A stretch of 64,000 nt of DNA from an uncultured Phocaeicola sp. Lineage in GTDB: Bacteria > Bacteroidota > Bacteroidia > Bacteroidales > Bacteroidaceae. Below are positions 16,412 through 25,787 of this stretch, in pieces. The stretch spans positions 62,001 to 126,000 of the forward strand of contig CALUET010000022.1 in the NCBI GenBank assembly GCA_944319745.1, given 5' to 3'. Positions within the stretch are counted from its first letter, which is position 1. Each line of letters begins with the position of its first letter. The notes beneath the pieces are model-generated. The model made no database searches, had not been told where the DNA came from, and was given only the letters and a program-made list of their open reading frames with translations. A program made the position numbers and the translations under genes.

Positions 16412-18207
16412 TCGGCAATGTATTTTTTCAAAGCAATCTTCCGCTTCAAACGTTTTAATTCTTCTTCCGTTCGAGGTGTTGAACCATCATCGGGCACATC
16501 TTCCATAGCTTCGGCCTTCTTCCAGTACTCCAAAGCCTTCGCCTTTTCGCCCAACAGATAGTATATATCGCCACAATGCTCCACGACGACCGGACTGTTT
16601 TCTCCCCCGTTTTGCATTGCTTGCTCGATATAAATACGCGCTTCGGTGTAACGTTCTTTCTCAAACAATATCCAAGCATACGTATCCAAATAGGTTGCAT
16701 TATTAGGTTCGGCCTTAACAGTTCGGTAACTCATTTCCTCGGCCTTGTCCAAATCTTTCCTTTCCAAAGACAGATAATAAGCATAATTGTTCAAGGTCGA
16801 TATATTGTTCGGATTATAAACAAGGGATGAATCATAAGCTGCATAAGCCTCTTTGTGCAAGTTTTTCGTGTTATAAATATCACCCAATATGGCGTAGAAG
16901 TCGGAAATAAGCATTTTATCACCTTGTCCGTTTACTTGTTTTACGCCTTTATTGAATACTTCCAGAGCTTTGTCCGAATCGTCTTTCTGATAATATGCTA
17001 ATCCCAGATAATAATAAAACTCTAAAGCATCCGGATTGTATTCGATAGCCGGAGTGGCAATACGTATTACTTCATCCAAAGCATTGTCGTGAATTGCATA
17101 ACTCAACAGCTGCAAACGTGCCGGTTTATTCTCCGGATCAAGGTCAAGAACCTGATTCAATACGGGAATCGATTCCTTGGTCATTTGCTTACTTATCATA
17201 TATTGTGCACAAAGCATGGCAATGTCGGCATTCTGTTGCGGCCTCTTCAGCATCTCATGAAACAGTAAAATAATCTGCGTACTGTCTTTCGTGGTCTCCT
17301 CCGACTGCAAGATTAGCTGACGCATTATGCCCATTTTTGTTTCCGTCTCGACATTATCGTTCAACAAGACCGTGTCAAGTTGAGCTTTATAAAGGCTGTC
17401 TTGTCCGGTTTTCTGGTAATAACCTGCCAAAGACAACAGCGCCGGGGCATAACCAGGTTCCCGTTTCAGTACGTCGGAATACGTATTAAATGCTTCCTGA
17501 TACTTATTATTATTCAAATAAACATCGCCAAGTATTGTCCGATAGCGCATGTCGTACGGATACTCATTCGACAGGCTTTCGATTTCATTAAAAGCTTGTT
17601 CCTGATCATCCAACAGCAAATACATCCGGAATTTCTCCATGCTTATCTGCTCCGACTTCCCATCGAGTTCCTCCAAGCGGTTCAGGATTCTGATCACATC
17701 CTGGTATTTTTTCGTCTGATTATAGAGATCGATCAACGCCAACAACGGCTCCAATCGTGAAGGGAACTCATTGGCCATACTTTCATATACCGTTATGGCT
17801 TTGGAAAGATCATGTTCTCTTTGATAAAAGTTCGCGAGAGTTTGCTTATACCAAAAGTTTGTTTTGTCTGAAAGAACCGCATGTTTTAAGGCCTGTTCGC
17901 CTTTATTCACCTGCCCCAAATACATATAAAATTGGGAAATCTCGTAAAGAACTGCTGCGGAATTGGGGTTGATGTCCAAACAATGTTCAAACAGTTCAAA
18001 AGCCGCATCGTATTCTTCCTTTTGCTTTAAGCGCACAGCTTCCAGAAAATAATAATCGAACTTCCGCTTTTGTTCCGGTGTCAGCAACTCTTTCTCCGAG
18101 ACAGATTGTGCAGACGCTTTCTTATTTTTTTGCAAACGTCCCGATGTCCCGCAGGAAACAAGCAGAAACGCTACCCCAAAGAATACAATGTAACAGAGTT
18201 TTCTCAT
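16408..18207 (-). CDS. Tetratricopeptide-repeat lipoprotein
   Basis: 599 residues from MRKLCYIVFFGVAFLLVSC, lipobox Cys19. A longer in-frame start at 18345 would run through the dut stop and adds no sensible signal peptide, so 18207 is chosen, 10 nt after dut ends. From about residue 40 to 590 the protein is a chain of TPR units, for example YLGLAYYQKDDSDKALEVFNKG and YILLGDIYNTKNLHKEAYAAYDSSLVYNPN-like blocks. It is a periplasmic-side outer-membrane scaffold by inference. The fixed neighbourhood dut-TPR-DUF4292-EnvC is a recurrent Bacteroidetes arrangement to my memory, pointing to envelope assembly. Confidence 0.85.
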   Translation of the reverse strand: MRKLCYIVFFGVAFLLVSCGTSGRLQKNKKASAQSVSEKELLTPEQKRKFDYYFLEAVRLKQKEEYDAAFELFEHCLDINPNSAAVLYEISQFYMYLGQVNKGEQALKHAVLSDKTNFWYKQTLANFYQREHDLSKAITVYESMANEFPSRLEPLLALIDLYNQTKKYQDVIRILNRLEELDGKSEQISMEKFRMYLLLDDQEQAFNEIESLSNEYPYDMRYRTILGDVYLNNNKYQEAFNTYSDVLKREPGYAPALLSLAGYYQKTGQDSLYKAQLDTVLLNDNVETETKMGIMRQLILQSEETTKDSTQIILLFHEMLKRPQQNADIAMLCAQYMISKQMTKESIPVLNQVLDLDPENKPARLQLLSYAIHDNALDEVIRIATPAIEYNPDALEFYYYLGLAYYQKDDSDKALEVFNKGVKQVNGQGDKMLISDFYAILGDIYNTKNLHKEAYAAYDSSLVYNPNNISTLNNYAYYLSLERKDLDKAEEMSYRTVKAEPNNATYLDTYAWILFEKERYTEARIYIEQAMQNGGENSPVVVEHCGDIYYLLGEKAKALEYWKKAEAMEDVPDDGSTPRTEEELKRLKRKIALKKYIAE

Positions 18208-18217
18208 AAATATCCCA

Positions 18218-18652
18218 TTAAATTGTTCCGGTATGACCGAATCCTCCCTCACCGCGTTCCGTCTCGTCCAATACCTGAACCGGTTCCCATTCAACCTGTT
18301 CATGCCGTGAAATAACCATTTGCGCGATACGTTCTCCGTCCTCAATTATAAAATCTTCTGCCGACAGATTTACCATGATTACGCCGATTTCTCCCCGATA
18401 ATCGGCATCGATCGTACCGGGAGTATTCAGCAATGTAATGCCTTTCTTTAGGGCAAGTCCGCTACGCGGGCGTATCTGTGCCTCAAAACCTGCCGGCAAA
18501 GATATATACAACCCGGTAGGAACCAGGCAACGTTGCAGGGGCTTCAGCAAAACGGGTTCCGTTAAATTTGCCCGCAGATCCATTCCGGCCGACAAAGATG
18601 TGGCATAGTTTGGCAACGGATGCTTCGATTTATTAATAATTTGTACTTTCAT
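18218..18652 (-). CDS. dut: dUTP diphosphatase
   Basis: 144 residues from [16 protein letters not shown], the normal trimeric dUTPase length. The in-frame ATG at 18715 would add 21 residues across the promoter region and is rejected. It hydrolyses dUTP to dUMP, limiting uracil in DNA and feeding dTMP synthesis. Motif 1 AGMDLRA, motif 2 [10 protein letters not shown], motif 3 [15 protein letters not shown], motif 4 RIAQMVI and the C-terminal P-loop-like motif 5 [10 protein letters not shown] are all intact. It is the first gene of the envelope operon and divergent from dgt. Confidence 0.97.
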   Translation of the reverse strand: MKVQIINKSKHPLPNYATSLSAGMDLRANLTEPVLLKPLQRCLVPTGLYISLPAGFEAQIRPRSGLALKKGITLLNTPGTIDADYRGEIGVIMVNLSAEDFIIEDGERIAQMVISRHEQVEWEPVQVLDETERGEGGFGHTGTI

Positions 18653-18673
18653 TCTTTCAACTTGATTTAGATG

Positions 18674-18681
18674 CGAAAATA
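18674..18681 (-). promoter_or_regulatory. Possible -7 box for the dut operon
   Basis: TATTTTCG differs from TAnnTTTG at one base, 21 nt upstream of the dut ATG. No better candidate is in the gap. Confidence 0.35.
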
Positions 18682-18734
18682 CATAATTCACGGGATTTAT
18701 AGCTAAGTTTACCATTTTTTAAGTGAATCTTTTA

Positions 18735-18742
18735 TACATTTG
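18735..18742 (+). promoter_or_regulatory. Promoter -7 box for dgt
   Basis: TACATTTG matches the consensus, 22 nt upstream of the ATG at 18765. It lies inside the longer possible reading frame starting at 18723, which supports the shorter start. Confidence 0.65.
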
Positions 18743-18764
18743 CGCACAACAGATTCAACGTTTT

Positions 18765-20096
18765 ATGAATTGGAACCAGCTTATATCGAACAAACGCTTC
18801 GGCCTTGAAGCCCTTCACGAGACACGAAAAGAAGACCGCACCGAATTCCAACGCGATTACGACCGCCTTATTTTCTCGGCTCCGTTTCGGCGTCTTCAGA
18901 ACAAGACGCAGGTGTTTCCCCTACCCGGAAGCATTTTCGTGCATAACCGACTGACTCATAGTTTAGAGGTTTCATGCGTCGGCCGGTCATTGGGCAACGA
19001 AGTTTCCACCCAACTTCTACAAAAACATCCGGAACTCGCCCAGTCGCACCTGTCAGAAATCGGCGCCATCGTATCGGCTGCATGCCTGGCTCATGATTTA
19101 GGCAACCCGCCCTTCGGACATTCCGGCGAGAAAGCTATCGGCACTTATTTCTCAGAAGGGAAAGGATTTCCCCTGAAAAACATGGTAAGTCCTGCCGAGT
19201 GGGAAGACTTAACGCACTTTGAAGGAAACGCAAACGCCTTCCGCTTATTGACACATCAATTCAGGGGACGACGTCCCGGAGGCTTTGTCATGACCTATTC
19301 CACACTGGCATCCATCGTAAAATATCCTTATTCTTCCTCACTTGCCGGGGATAAACAAAAGTTCGGTTTCTTCTTAAGCGAGGAAAAAGATTACCAGAAA
19401 ATAGCAAACGAACTAGGAATTATCCGTCTGAGCAAGGACGGAGAGCCCATACGATACGCGCGTCATCCGCTGACTTTTCTGGTAGAAGCTGCCGATGACA
19501 TCTGCTATCAGATGATGGACATTGAGGATGCTCACAAGCTAAAAATACTAACAACTGAAGAAACAAAAGCACTTTACTTCCGTTTCTTCTCGGAAAGCAG
19601 ACTGAAACGCATTCATGAAATCTGCAAACTCGTCACCGACACAAACGAACAAATCGCATATCTGCGTTCATCTGCCATCGGGATTTTAATAAAAGAATGC
19701 ACCCGTGTGTTTGTAGAACACGAAGAAGAGATTCTTTCGGCCCGTTTCAACGGTCCGCTCATCGGATACATGGACGAGAAAACAAAAGGCGCTTACGAGA
19801 ATTGCTCGAAAACGGCATTTGCAAAGATCTACTGCTCCAAAGATGTTTTAGACATCGAATTGGCCGGTTATCAGGTAATAACCACACTGATCGACCTGAT
19901 GATCGAAGCAGTACGCTTCCCCAACAAAGCTTATTCCCGCCTGCTTATCAATCGGGTTTCCAAGCAATATGAGATACAAGCTTCCACCCTTTACGGAAAA
20001 ATCCAGGCGGTTTTAGATTACATCTCCGGCATGACCGATGTATATGCCCTCGATCTTTACCGGAAAATAAACGGAAACAGTCTGCCAAACGTCTAA
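18765..20096 (+). CDS. dgt: dGTPase-like deoxynucleotide triphosphohydrolase
   Basis: 443 residues from MNWNQLISNKRFG. An HD-domain enzyme cleaving dGTP or other dNTPs to nucleoside and triphosphate. The HD-metal residues are visible in NRLTHSLEVSCVG (first H) and CLAHDLGNPPFGHSGE (HD pair plus third H); the late D is in LVEAADDICYQMMD. The N-terminal block DYDRLIFSAPFRRLQNKTQVFPL is typical of Dgt. It is divergent from dut, so two nucleotide-pool enzymes share one intergenic region. A small hairpin AGTC-TTCA-GACT followed by five T after the stop may act as a weak terminator. Confidence 0.93.
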   Translation: MNWNQLISNKRFGLEALHETRKEDRTEFQRDYDRLIFSAPFRRLQNKTQVFPLPGSIFVHNRLTHSLEVSCVGRSLGNEVSTQLLQKHPELAQSHLSEIGAIVSAACLAHDLGNPPFGHSGEKAIGTYFSEGKGFPLKNMVSPAEWEDLTHFEGNANAFRLLTHQFRGRRPGGFVMTYSTLASIVKYPYSSSLAGDKQKFGFFLSEEKDYQKIANELGIIRLSKDGEPIRYARHPLTFLVEAADDICYQMMDIEDAHKLKILTTEETKALYFRFFSESRLKRIHEICKLVTDTNEQIAYLRSSAIGILIKECTRVFVEHEEEILSARFNGPLIGYMDEKTKGAYENCSKTAFAKIYCSKDVLDIELAGYQVITTLIDLMIEAVRFPNKAYSRLLINRVSKQYEIQASTLYGKIQAVLDYISGMTDVYALDLYRKINGNSLPNV

Positions 20097-20124
20097 GTCT
20101 TCAGACTGATTTTTCCCGACGTTC

Positions 20125-21111
20125 TCATTTGCTTTTCGAGACCACCGGATTGGCTCCCGAGGTAATGTGTAATGCTTCGGGATGTTCTTTTATATAAGAT
20201 TCTATGTGACGTATTCTCTTTTCTTCCAATATTTCATCAACCGCAATAAGGATTCCGGTTTCTTCCACGTCACCAAATTCATCATTAATTGCCGTTCCAA
20301 ACATCCGCATGGTGGGAGAAAGGCTCATATAGGCGTTGACCAACGGAGGAATATTATAGCCCAGTTTACGAACTTCGCGGTTTAATACCCGGTAATTCTC
20401 CTTGAAAGTATCGTAATGAAACAAGTTTTCAAGAACGTGAAGATCGGTTTCTATCTGCAAAGGCATCAGCGGAGTTATCAGATTTTCCTTGTCTCCGAAA
20501 TGTTTTTTCAGGAAATAAAGTATCATATCTCTCCCGAAGCGGTTATAATTAGGATACATTGTCATCTTCCCAAAGAAGTATTTCACATTGGGTTTTATCA
20601 CGGTAAGCGCCCCCAATCCATCCCATAAATTATCCAAAGCAAAGAGACCTTTTGTCCCGGAGCGCGTGGACTGATACTCTAAAGTTACAAAGGAACGTCC
20701 CAACTCAACCGTAGTGGGTAGGTAATCTTTCAGGAACTTTTCAGAGAAATTAAACATGTGTGAGGTGGCCAAGATAGGCTTCCCTTGCGAATCGAAACGC
20801 ACTTTATCTCCCAAAATATAACGATATCCGCCTAAGATTTCTTCCGCCTCCGGATTCCAAACTATCAGCTGTTGATAAGGATCGTCCATTAAATCAAACT
20901 CATCCAAGTCCATAGACTTTCCACTTCCTCCGCCCGCTGTACGAAAAGCAATCTCACGCAGACGACCGATTTCCTTCAACACGTTCGGAGCATTCTTGCA
21001 GTTTACAACATAAATTTCGTTGTTACTTTTGTTGGTTGACCGCAAACGCCGCTCAGAAGTCAGTTCCGATTTCAACAAATCCTTATCTATCGGTGCAATA
21101 ATTTCTTCCAT
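20125..21111 (-). CDS. glsB: GNAT-fold acyl-ACP/amino acid N-acyltransferase, GlsB-like (glycine lipid synthesis)
   Basis: 328 residues. The N-terminal half contains LREIAFRTAGGGSGKSMDLDEFDLMDDPYQQLIVW and EEILGGYRYILG, the OlsB/hemolysin-like N-acyltransferase pattern; then ELGRSFVTLEYQ. In Bacteroides thetaiotaomicron an adjacent pair (GlsB N-acyltransferase and GlsA O-acyltransferase) makes glycine lipids, and that pair lies beside the dcw cluster, as I recall; the same order is seen here. Reaction: transfer of a 3-hydroxyacyl chain from ACP to the amino group of glycine. It starts 10 nt after the glsA-like gene, so they are one operon. Substrate is inferred from synteny. Confidence 0.75.
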   Translation of the reverse strand: MEEIIAPIDKDLLKSELTSERRLRSTNKSNNEIYVVNCKNAPNVLKEIGRLREIAFRTAGGGSGKSMDLDEFDLMDDPYQQLIVWNPEAEEILGGYRYILGDKVRFDSQGKPILATSHMFNFSEKFLKDYLPTTVELGRSFVTLEYQSTRSGTKGLFALDNLWDGLGALTVIKPNVKYFFGKMTMYPNYNRFGRDMILYFLKKHFGDKENLITPLMPLQIETDLHVLENLFHYDTFKENYRVLNREVRKLGYNIPPLVNAYMSLSPTMRMFGTAINDEFGDVEETGILIAVDEILEEKRIRHIESYIKEHPEALHITSGANPVVSKSK

Positions 21112-21121
21112 CTTTTATTTA

Positions 21122-21955
21122 TTAAGTACTCGGCAATGCGAGTTTATAAACAAGTCCCTGTACATAAGAAGCCCATTCTGCCGGGCTTTTTGTAGCGTCA
21201 AACATATCCCAACGAATCGGCTTTCCTATGAAAACCCGGAATGTTTTATGCCGGTTTTTAAACATCTCGTCTGCCAGATAAAGCATTGCGATATTAAACT
21301 TTATTCCTAAAAAGGTGCTGAGATTCGCCAGGTTATAGAAAAAGTTTGAATTTCTTCCTTCAAAATAAATAGGAACCACATAACGTTTTGTCTCGATACT
21401 TTTTGTAATAAACGTTTTCTTCCAGGGTAAATCACGTATCAGTCCTTTTTTTCGACGCGAACACAATCCGGCGGGGAACATGATAATATGATCGTCGGAA
21501 CGAAATGCAGCTTCCACCATCCTGGGAAAATCTCGCGATTGAGCCCCGGTCTTATTAATGGGGATGAAGAGAGGCGCCAGACCATGCAGGTTCATTAACA
21601 GGTCATTTACCAGATATTTTATACGGCCATTGTAATGCTTCCCGAGCAAATAGCCCAATGCTACGCCGTCTTGCCCGCCTAAAGGATGATTGGACACGAA
21701 GGTACACAACCCGTCTTCCGGAAGATTTTCTATGCCTTTGACGTCTAATTTCGCATCAAGGAACTCCATCCCTGCCTCAAGGAATTCAACGCCTTGCTTA
21801 TCCGAAACGCTTCTTAAAAAAGAATTTATTTCATCTTGATGCACAATCCGCTTCAGATACGACAACACGAAACGGGGAATCCGTTTCGCTTTCTCGCCGG
21901 CTTTCTCCTTTACGATCTTGTCTATATCGATCAAAAAAATCGAGTTTCCACTCAT
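21122..21955 (-). CDS. glsA: PlsC-like O-acyltransferase, GlsA-like (glycine lipid synthesis)
   Basis: 277 residues. The acyltransferase motif I is SNHPLGGQDG, with H90 and D96 (five residues between, as in this Bacteroidetes subgroup, not the usual four). Motif III-like MIMFPAGLCSRRKKG and KRYVVPIYFEGRNSNFF follow. It would esterify the hydroxyl of the N-acylated amino acid made by the partner enzyme, or act on lysophosphatidate-like lipids. First gene of a two-gene operon with an exact -7 box upstream. The annotation as GlsA depends on pairing with the GNAT gene and location next to dcw. Confidence 0.75.
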   Translation of the reverse strand: MSGNSIFLIDIDKIVKEKAGEKAKRIPRFVLSYLKRIVHQDEINSFLRSVSDKQGVEFLEAGMEFLDAKLDVKGIENLPEDGLCTFVSNHPLGGQDGVALGYLLGKHYNGRIKYLVNDLLMNLHGLAPLFIPINKTGAQSRDFPRMVEAAFRSDDHIIMFPAGLCSRRKKGLIRDLPWKKTFITKSIETKRYVVPIYFEGRNSNFFYNLANLSTFLGIKFNIAMLYLADEMFKNRHKTFRVFIGKPIRWDMFDATKSPAEWASYVQGLVYKLALPST

Positions 21956-21978
21956 TTTTCCTTCCCTATTTATTGATG

Positions 21979-21986
21979 CAAATGTA
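21979..21986 (-). promoter_or_regulatory. Promoter -7 box for the glsA-glsB-like operon
   Basis: TACATTTG on the minus strand, 24 nt upstream of the ATG at 21955. Confidence 0.62.
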
Positions 21987-22349
21987 ATTCTTCTTTTGAA
22001 AACTCCCTATTTATTCCTAAAAAAATACGACCTTTTCTTTAAAAAAAACAAGTGCAAAACTAACAAATTGCACATTCTTTAAAATTGTGTGCGAACTTCT
22101 TCACTCCCCACTTTGCACAACGACTTTTTCAAACATTCCATTCCCGCATTGAAAAGACGACGGTCTTTCAAAACAAAGCCGGAAATGCTTCATCCGATTT
22201 TCCGAGACATTTTCAAACAAATAACCAATTATGTTGAAAACTTATTCGAAGTTTTTTATATCATCGTTGCAGGTATTTGTAAGGAAATATGTAATTTTAC
22301 TGCCTCATTACACATTATAATAATGTAAGGCAAACAAGTTCGATTGATT
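21987..22349 (+). other. Intergenic region before rsmH, no gene; small hairpins and a weak promoter candidate
   Basis: No convincing gene is present; mraZ, expected here, is absent. Inverted repeats are seen at 22052-22073 (GTGCAA/TTGCAC), 22149-22171 (TTGAAAAGAC/GTCTTTCAA) and 22180-22204 (CGGAAA/TTTCCG), plus an AT-rich near-palindrome around CATTATAATAATG at 22313-22325. A one-mismatch -7 box TAATTTTA lies at 22292-22299, 51 nt before rsmH. Confidence 0.4.
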
Positions 22350-23264
22350 ATGAGTGAAGCAGAACAGACTTACCACGTGCCGGTATTACTCCGTGAAAGC
22401 GTAGAAGGAATGAACATTCATGCGGGAGGTATTTACGTAGATCTGACATTCGGGGGAGGAGGACACTCCAAAGAAATACTGAGACAAATGGATGAAACAG
22501 GAAAGTTATTCAGCTTCGATCAGGATGAGGACGCCGAAAAAAACATCTTAAACGATCCGCGTTTTACATTTGTAAGAAGTAATTTTCGTTACCTCAACAA
22601 TTTCCTTCGCTACTACCATGTAGATAAAGCGGACGCAATTCTGGCAGATTTGGGAGTTTCATCGCATCATTTCGACGATTCGGAGCGTGGCTTTTCGTTT
22701 CGTTTTGAAGGGAAATTGGATATGCGCATGAACAAAAGAGCCGGAAAAACGGCGGCCGATGTCATAAACACGTACAGCGAAGAACAATTGGCCGATGTGT
22801 TTTACTTATACGGCGAGCTTAAAAACAGCCGAAGACTGGCATCCGCTTTAATAAAAAGCCGAGGAAACAAACCAATCACCACCACGGAAGAGTTTATAGA
22901 TATCGTTCGGCCGTTCTTCGGACGGGAACGAGAAAAAAAAGAACTGGCAAAAGTTTTCCAGGCCCTGCGCATCGAAGTGAACCAGGAAATGGATGCGCTG
23001 AAAGAAATGCTACAGGCGGCATGTCAAAGATTGAGGACCGGAGGCCGATTGGTCGTCATCACCTACCACTCTTTAGAGGATCGTCTGGTGAAAAACATGA
23101 TGAAAACCGGTAACACCGAAGGGAAAATTCAAAAAGATTTCTTTGGGAACATCGAAACTCCATTCCGGCTCATCAACAACAAAGTCATCGTCCCCACTCC
23201 CGAAGAAACCGCCATAAATCCGCGCTCCAGGAGTGCAAAACTAAGAATTGCCGAGAAAAAATAA
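22350..23264 (+). CDS. rsmH: 16S rRNA (cytosine-1402 N4) methyltransferase
   Basis: 304 residues from MSEAEQTYHVPVLLRESV; an in-frame TTG two codons upstream is less likely. RsmH methylates C1402 in the ribosomal P site using SAM. The SAM-binding motif VDLTFGGGGHSKEIL, ADLGVSSHHFDDSERGFSF and the late ITYHSLEDRLVKN are characteristic and intact. It heads the dcw cluster, 6 nt before the ftsL-like gene. The usual upstream mraZ is missing. Confidence 0.97.
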   Translation: MSEAEQTYHVPVLLRESVEGMNIHAGGIYVDLTFGGGGHSKEILRQMDETGKLFSFDQDEDAEKNILNDPRFTFVRSNFRYLNNFLRYYHVDKADAILADLGVSSHHFDDSERGFSFRFEGKLDMRMNKRAGKTAADVINTYSEEQLADVFYLYGELKNSRRLASALIKSRGNKPITTTEEFIDIVRPFFGREREKKELAKVFQALRIEVNQEMDALKEMLQAACQRLRTGGRLVVITYHSLEDRLVKNMMKTGNTEGKIQKDFFGNIETPFRLINNKVIVPTPEETAINPRSRSAKLRIAEKK

Positions 23265-23270
23265 CAGAAC

Positions 23271-23612
23271 ATGGAAGATAAAGAGATTAAAACACAGCAA
23301 TCGCCGCACCTTACCCTCAAGAGCATTTTGGGAGGAGACATCCTTGTGCATGACTTTTTTAAGCGGCAAGCCAACCTGATCATCCTCATCGTGTTCTTAA
23401 CCATTCTATATATTGAGAACAGATACTTGAGCCAACAGGAACTGATTGAAATCGACAAATTGAAGAAAGAACTGATAGATACCAAGTATGATGCGCTGAC
23501 CATTTCTTCCGAACTTACGGAAAAAAGCCGCCAATCGCACATAGAAGAATACATATCGAAGGAAGGGAATTCACTGGAAACCGCAACGACCCCTCCCTAT
23601 TTAATTAAATGA
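23271..23612 (+). CDS. ftsL: FtsL-like division protein
   Basis: 113 residues: an N-terminal cytosolic part of about 35 residues, one transmembrane segment (LIILIVFLTILYIENRY, about 37-53), then a coiled coil ISxxL-type region (ELIEIDKLKKELIDTKYDAL). This layout and its position between rsmH and ftsI identify FtsL, which with FtsQ and FtsB activates septal synthesis through FtsWI. Sequence conservation of FtsL is low, so the call rests on topology and position. No ftsB partner is seen in the cluster. Confidence 0.8.
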   Translation: MEDKEIKTQQSPHLTLKSILGGDILVHDFFKRQANLIILIVFLTILYIENRYLSQQELIEIDKLKKELIDTKYDALTISSELTEKSRQSHIEEYISKEGNSLETATTPPYLIK

Positions 23613-23626
23613 AGTGATTAAAACAT

Positions 23627-25777
23627 ATGATACCCGGACAAGACAAGATACAACATAATTACACATTCATTGTGCTGCTCATGATAATAGCAGTCATTTG
23701 TGTCATCATAAAAGCGGGATATATCATGTTTGCAGAAAGGCAATATTGGAAAGATGTTGCCAATCGTCTCGTAAATGAAAACGTTGTAGTTCATCCAACG
23801 CGGGGCAACATCCTGTCGGCCGACGGAAAACTTATGGCCAGCAGCCTGCCGGAATACAAGATATACATGGACTTCCTTGCCGGAGGAAAAGAGAAAGATT
23901 CCATGCTGATAAACCATTTAACGGAAATATGCAAGGGGTTGAATGCCATCTTCCCCGACAAGAGTGTATCTGAATTCCGGCGAGACATTCTGAAAGGGCG
24001 CAAGGCGAAAAGCCAACACTTTCGGCTTTATCCCAAAAGAATTTCCTATATCCAATACAAAGAAGTGAAGAAATTGCCGGTATTTCGCCTAAGCAAAAAC
24101 AAAGGAGGACTGCATGTTGATACCTTTAACCTGCGGAAAAAACCATTCGGAACCCTGGCCATGCGAACATTAGGAGACCTATATCCTGACATGAGCAAGG
24201 GCGCAAAGAACGGACTGGAACTCACTTATGATTCCATTTTAAGAGGAAAAGACGGGATAATACACCGCCAAAAGATTATGAACAAATACCTTTCAATAAC
24301 CGATAAACCGGCAGTTGACGGGTGTGACATCGTGACCACCATCGATGTAGACGTGCAGGATATTGCAGAAAAAGCGCTTGTCGACCAGTTGAAGAAGCTG
24401 GAAGCCAACTCCGGAGTGGCTATTGTCATGGAGGTAAAAACGGGAGAAGTAAAAGCAAACGTCAACATGACAAGAGGAAACGACGGCAACTATTACGAAA
24501 TGCGCAACGATGCGGTTAGCAGTTTAATGGAGCCGGGTTCCACATTCAAGACCGCCTCCATCATGGTGGCCCTGGAAGACGGATACATAACTCCCGAAAC
24601 AATGGTGGATACAAAGAACGGAGTTGTCGACATGCACGGCAGCAAAATGAGAGATCATAACTGGCATCGGGGCGGATACGGGAAGATTGATGTGACACGC
24701 ATCGTCGAAGTTTCGTCAAACGTCGGGGTATCTTCCATCATCGACAAGTATTATGGAAAGGATCCGCAGAAGTTCGTCGACGGACTGAAGCGGATGAGCA
24801 TAGACAAACCTCTCCATCTGGGATTCGTAGGAGAGGCATCTCCGCGGATACTCGGGCCGAAAGAGCGTGAAGAAAGAGAAGGTGCCTTACCCTGGTCGAA
24901 GACATCTTTGCCATGGATGAGCATCGGCTATGAAACAATGTTTCCCCCTATTTACATCCTGAATTTCTATAATGCCATCGCAAACAATGGCACGATGGTA
25001 AAGCCCAAATTCGTAAAATCCATAGAAAAAGACGGGAAAACGATTAAAGAATTCCCGACAGAAATCGTAAATCCGCACATCTGTTCAGACAAGACACTGA
25101 AGCAAATACAGACAATTCTGCAGAAAGTCGTATCGGAAGGGCTTGCCAAACCGGCCGGAAGTTCGCAATTCAATGTCTCAGGGAAAACGGGGACCGCCCA
25201 GATTTCCCAAGGAAAAAGCGGATACAAATCGGGCACAGTAAGCTATCTTGTCAGCTTCTGCGGTTACTTTCCTTCCGAGCATCCTCAGTACAGCTGCATT
25301 GTATCCATACAAATCCCCAAGGGACCTGCTTCGGGAGGCCTGCAGGCGGGCAGCGTTTTCAGCAAGATTGCCGAGCGCATCTATGCAAAGCATCTGTTTA
25401 AAGATCTCGCCGAAGCAAAAGATTCTACTGCAATACTTGTCCCGGACGTCAAGAGAGGTGACATGGCCGAAGCATTAACCGTACTGGAAGATCTCGATAT
25501 AAAGACCAACAAACCGGCAACGGCAGACAGCAAGAATGCGCACATCTGGGGAAAAGCATCCAAGCAACAAGACCAGATAGAACTGAGTTCCATAAAAATT
25601 CCCGCGAAATCGGTTCCAAACGTCAAGGGGATGGGAGCAAAAGACGCCGTCTTTCTTGTGGAAAGCTGCGGACTGAAAGCTCGAATCATCGGGACGGGTA
25701 CGGTAAGAGAACAAAGCATTTCTCCGGGAATGCCCATACATAAAGGACAAACCATTACGCTAACACTAAAACATTGA
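23627..25777 (+). CDS. ftsI: Penicillin-binding protein, septal transpeptidase (FtsI/PBP3) with PASTA domain
   Basis: 716 residues. One N-terminal membrane anchor (about residues 13-33), a PBP dimerisation domain, then the transpeptidase with SxxK at S305-K308 (EPGSTFKTA), SxN at S363-N365 (VSSNVG) and KTG at 520-522 (SGKTGTAQ). A PASTA domain closes the protein (from about residue 656, [20 protein letters not shown]). The PASTA tail is typical of Spo VD-like and Bacteroidetes FtsI, and absent in E. coli. It cross-links septal peptidoglycan together with FtsW, encoded further down. Confidence 0.96.
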   Translation: MIPGQDKIQHNYTFIVLLMIIAVICVIIKAGYIMFAERQYWKDVANRLVNENVVVHPTRGNILSADGKLMASSLPEYKIYMDFLAGGKEKDSMLINHLTEICKGLNAIFPDKSVSEFRRDILKGRKAKSQHFRLYPKRISYIQYKEVKKLPVFRLSKNKGGLHVDTFNLRKKPFGTLAMRTLGDLYPDMSKGAKNGLELTYDSILRGKDGIIHRQKIMNKYLSITDKPAVDGCDIVTTIDVDVQDIAEKALVDQLKKLEANSGVAIVMEVKTGEVKANVNMTRGNDGNYYEMRNDAVSSLMEPGSTFKTASIMVALEDGYITPETMVDTKNGVVDMHGSKMRDHNWHRGGYGKIDVTRIVEVSSNVGVSSIIDKYYGKDPQKFVDGLKRMSIDKPLHLGFVGEASPRILGPKEREEREGALPWSKTSLPWMSIGYETMFPPIYILNFYNAIANNGTMVKPKFVKSIEKDGKTIKEFPTEIVNPHICSDKTLKQIQTILQKVVSEGLAKPAGSSQFNVSGKTGTAQISQGKSGYKSGTVSYLVSFCGYFPSEHPQYSCIVSIQIPKGPASGGLQAGSVFSKIAERIYAKHLFKDLAEAKDSTAILVPDVKRGDMAEALTVLEDLDIKTNKPATADSKNAHIWGKASKQQDQIELSSIKIPAKSVPNVKGMGAKDAVFLVESCGLKARIIGTGTVREQSISPGMPIHKGQTITLTLKH

Positions 25778-25787
25778 CGAAAAGATT

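Noticed and set aside
22089-22328. 79-codon open frame upstream of rsmH, where mraZ would be expected
   Set aside because: The translation shows no MraZ motifs and looks like AT-rich intergenic translation; it lacks a promoter box in place and crosses the hairpins.
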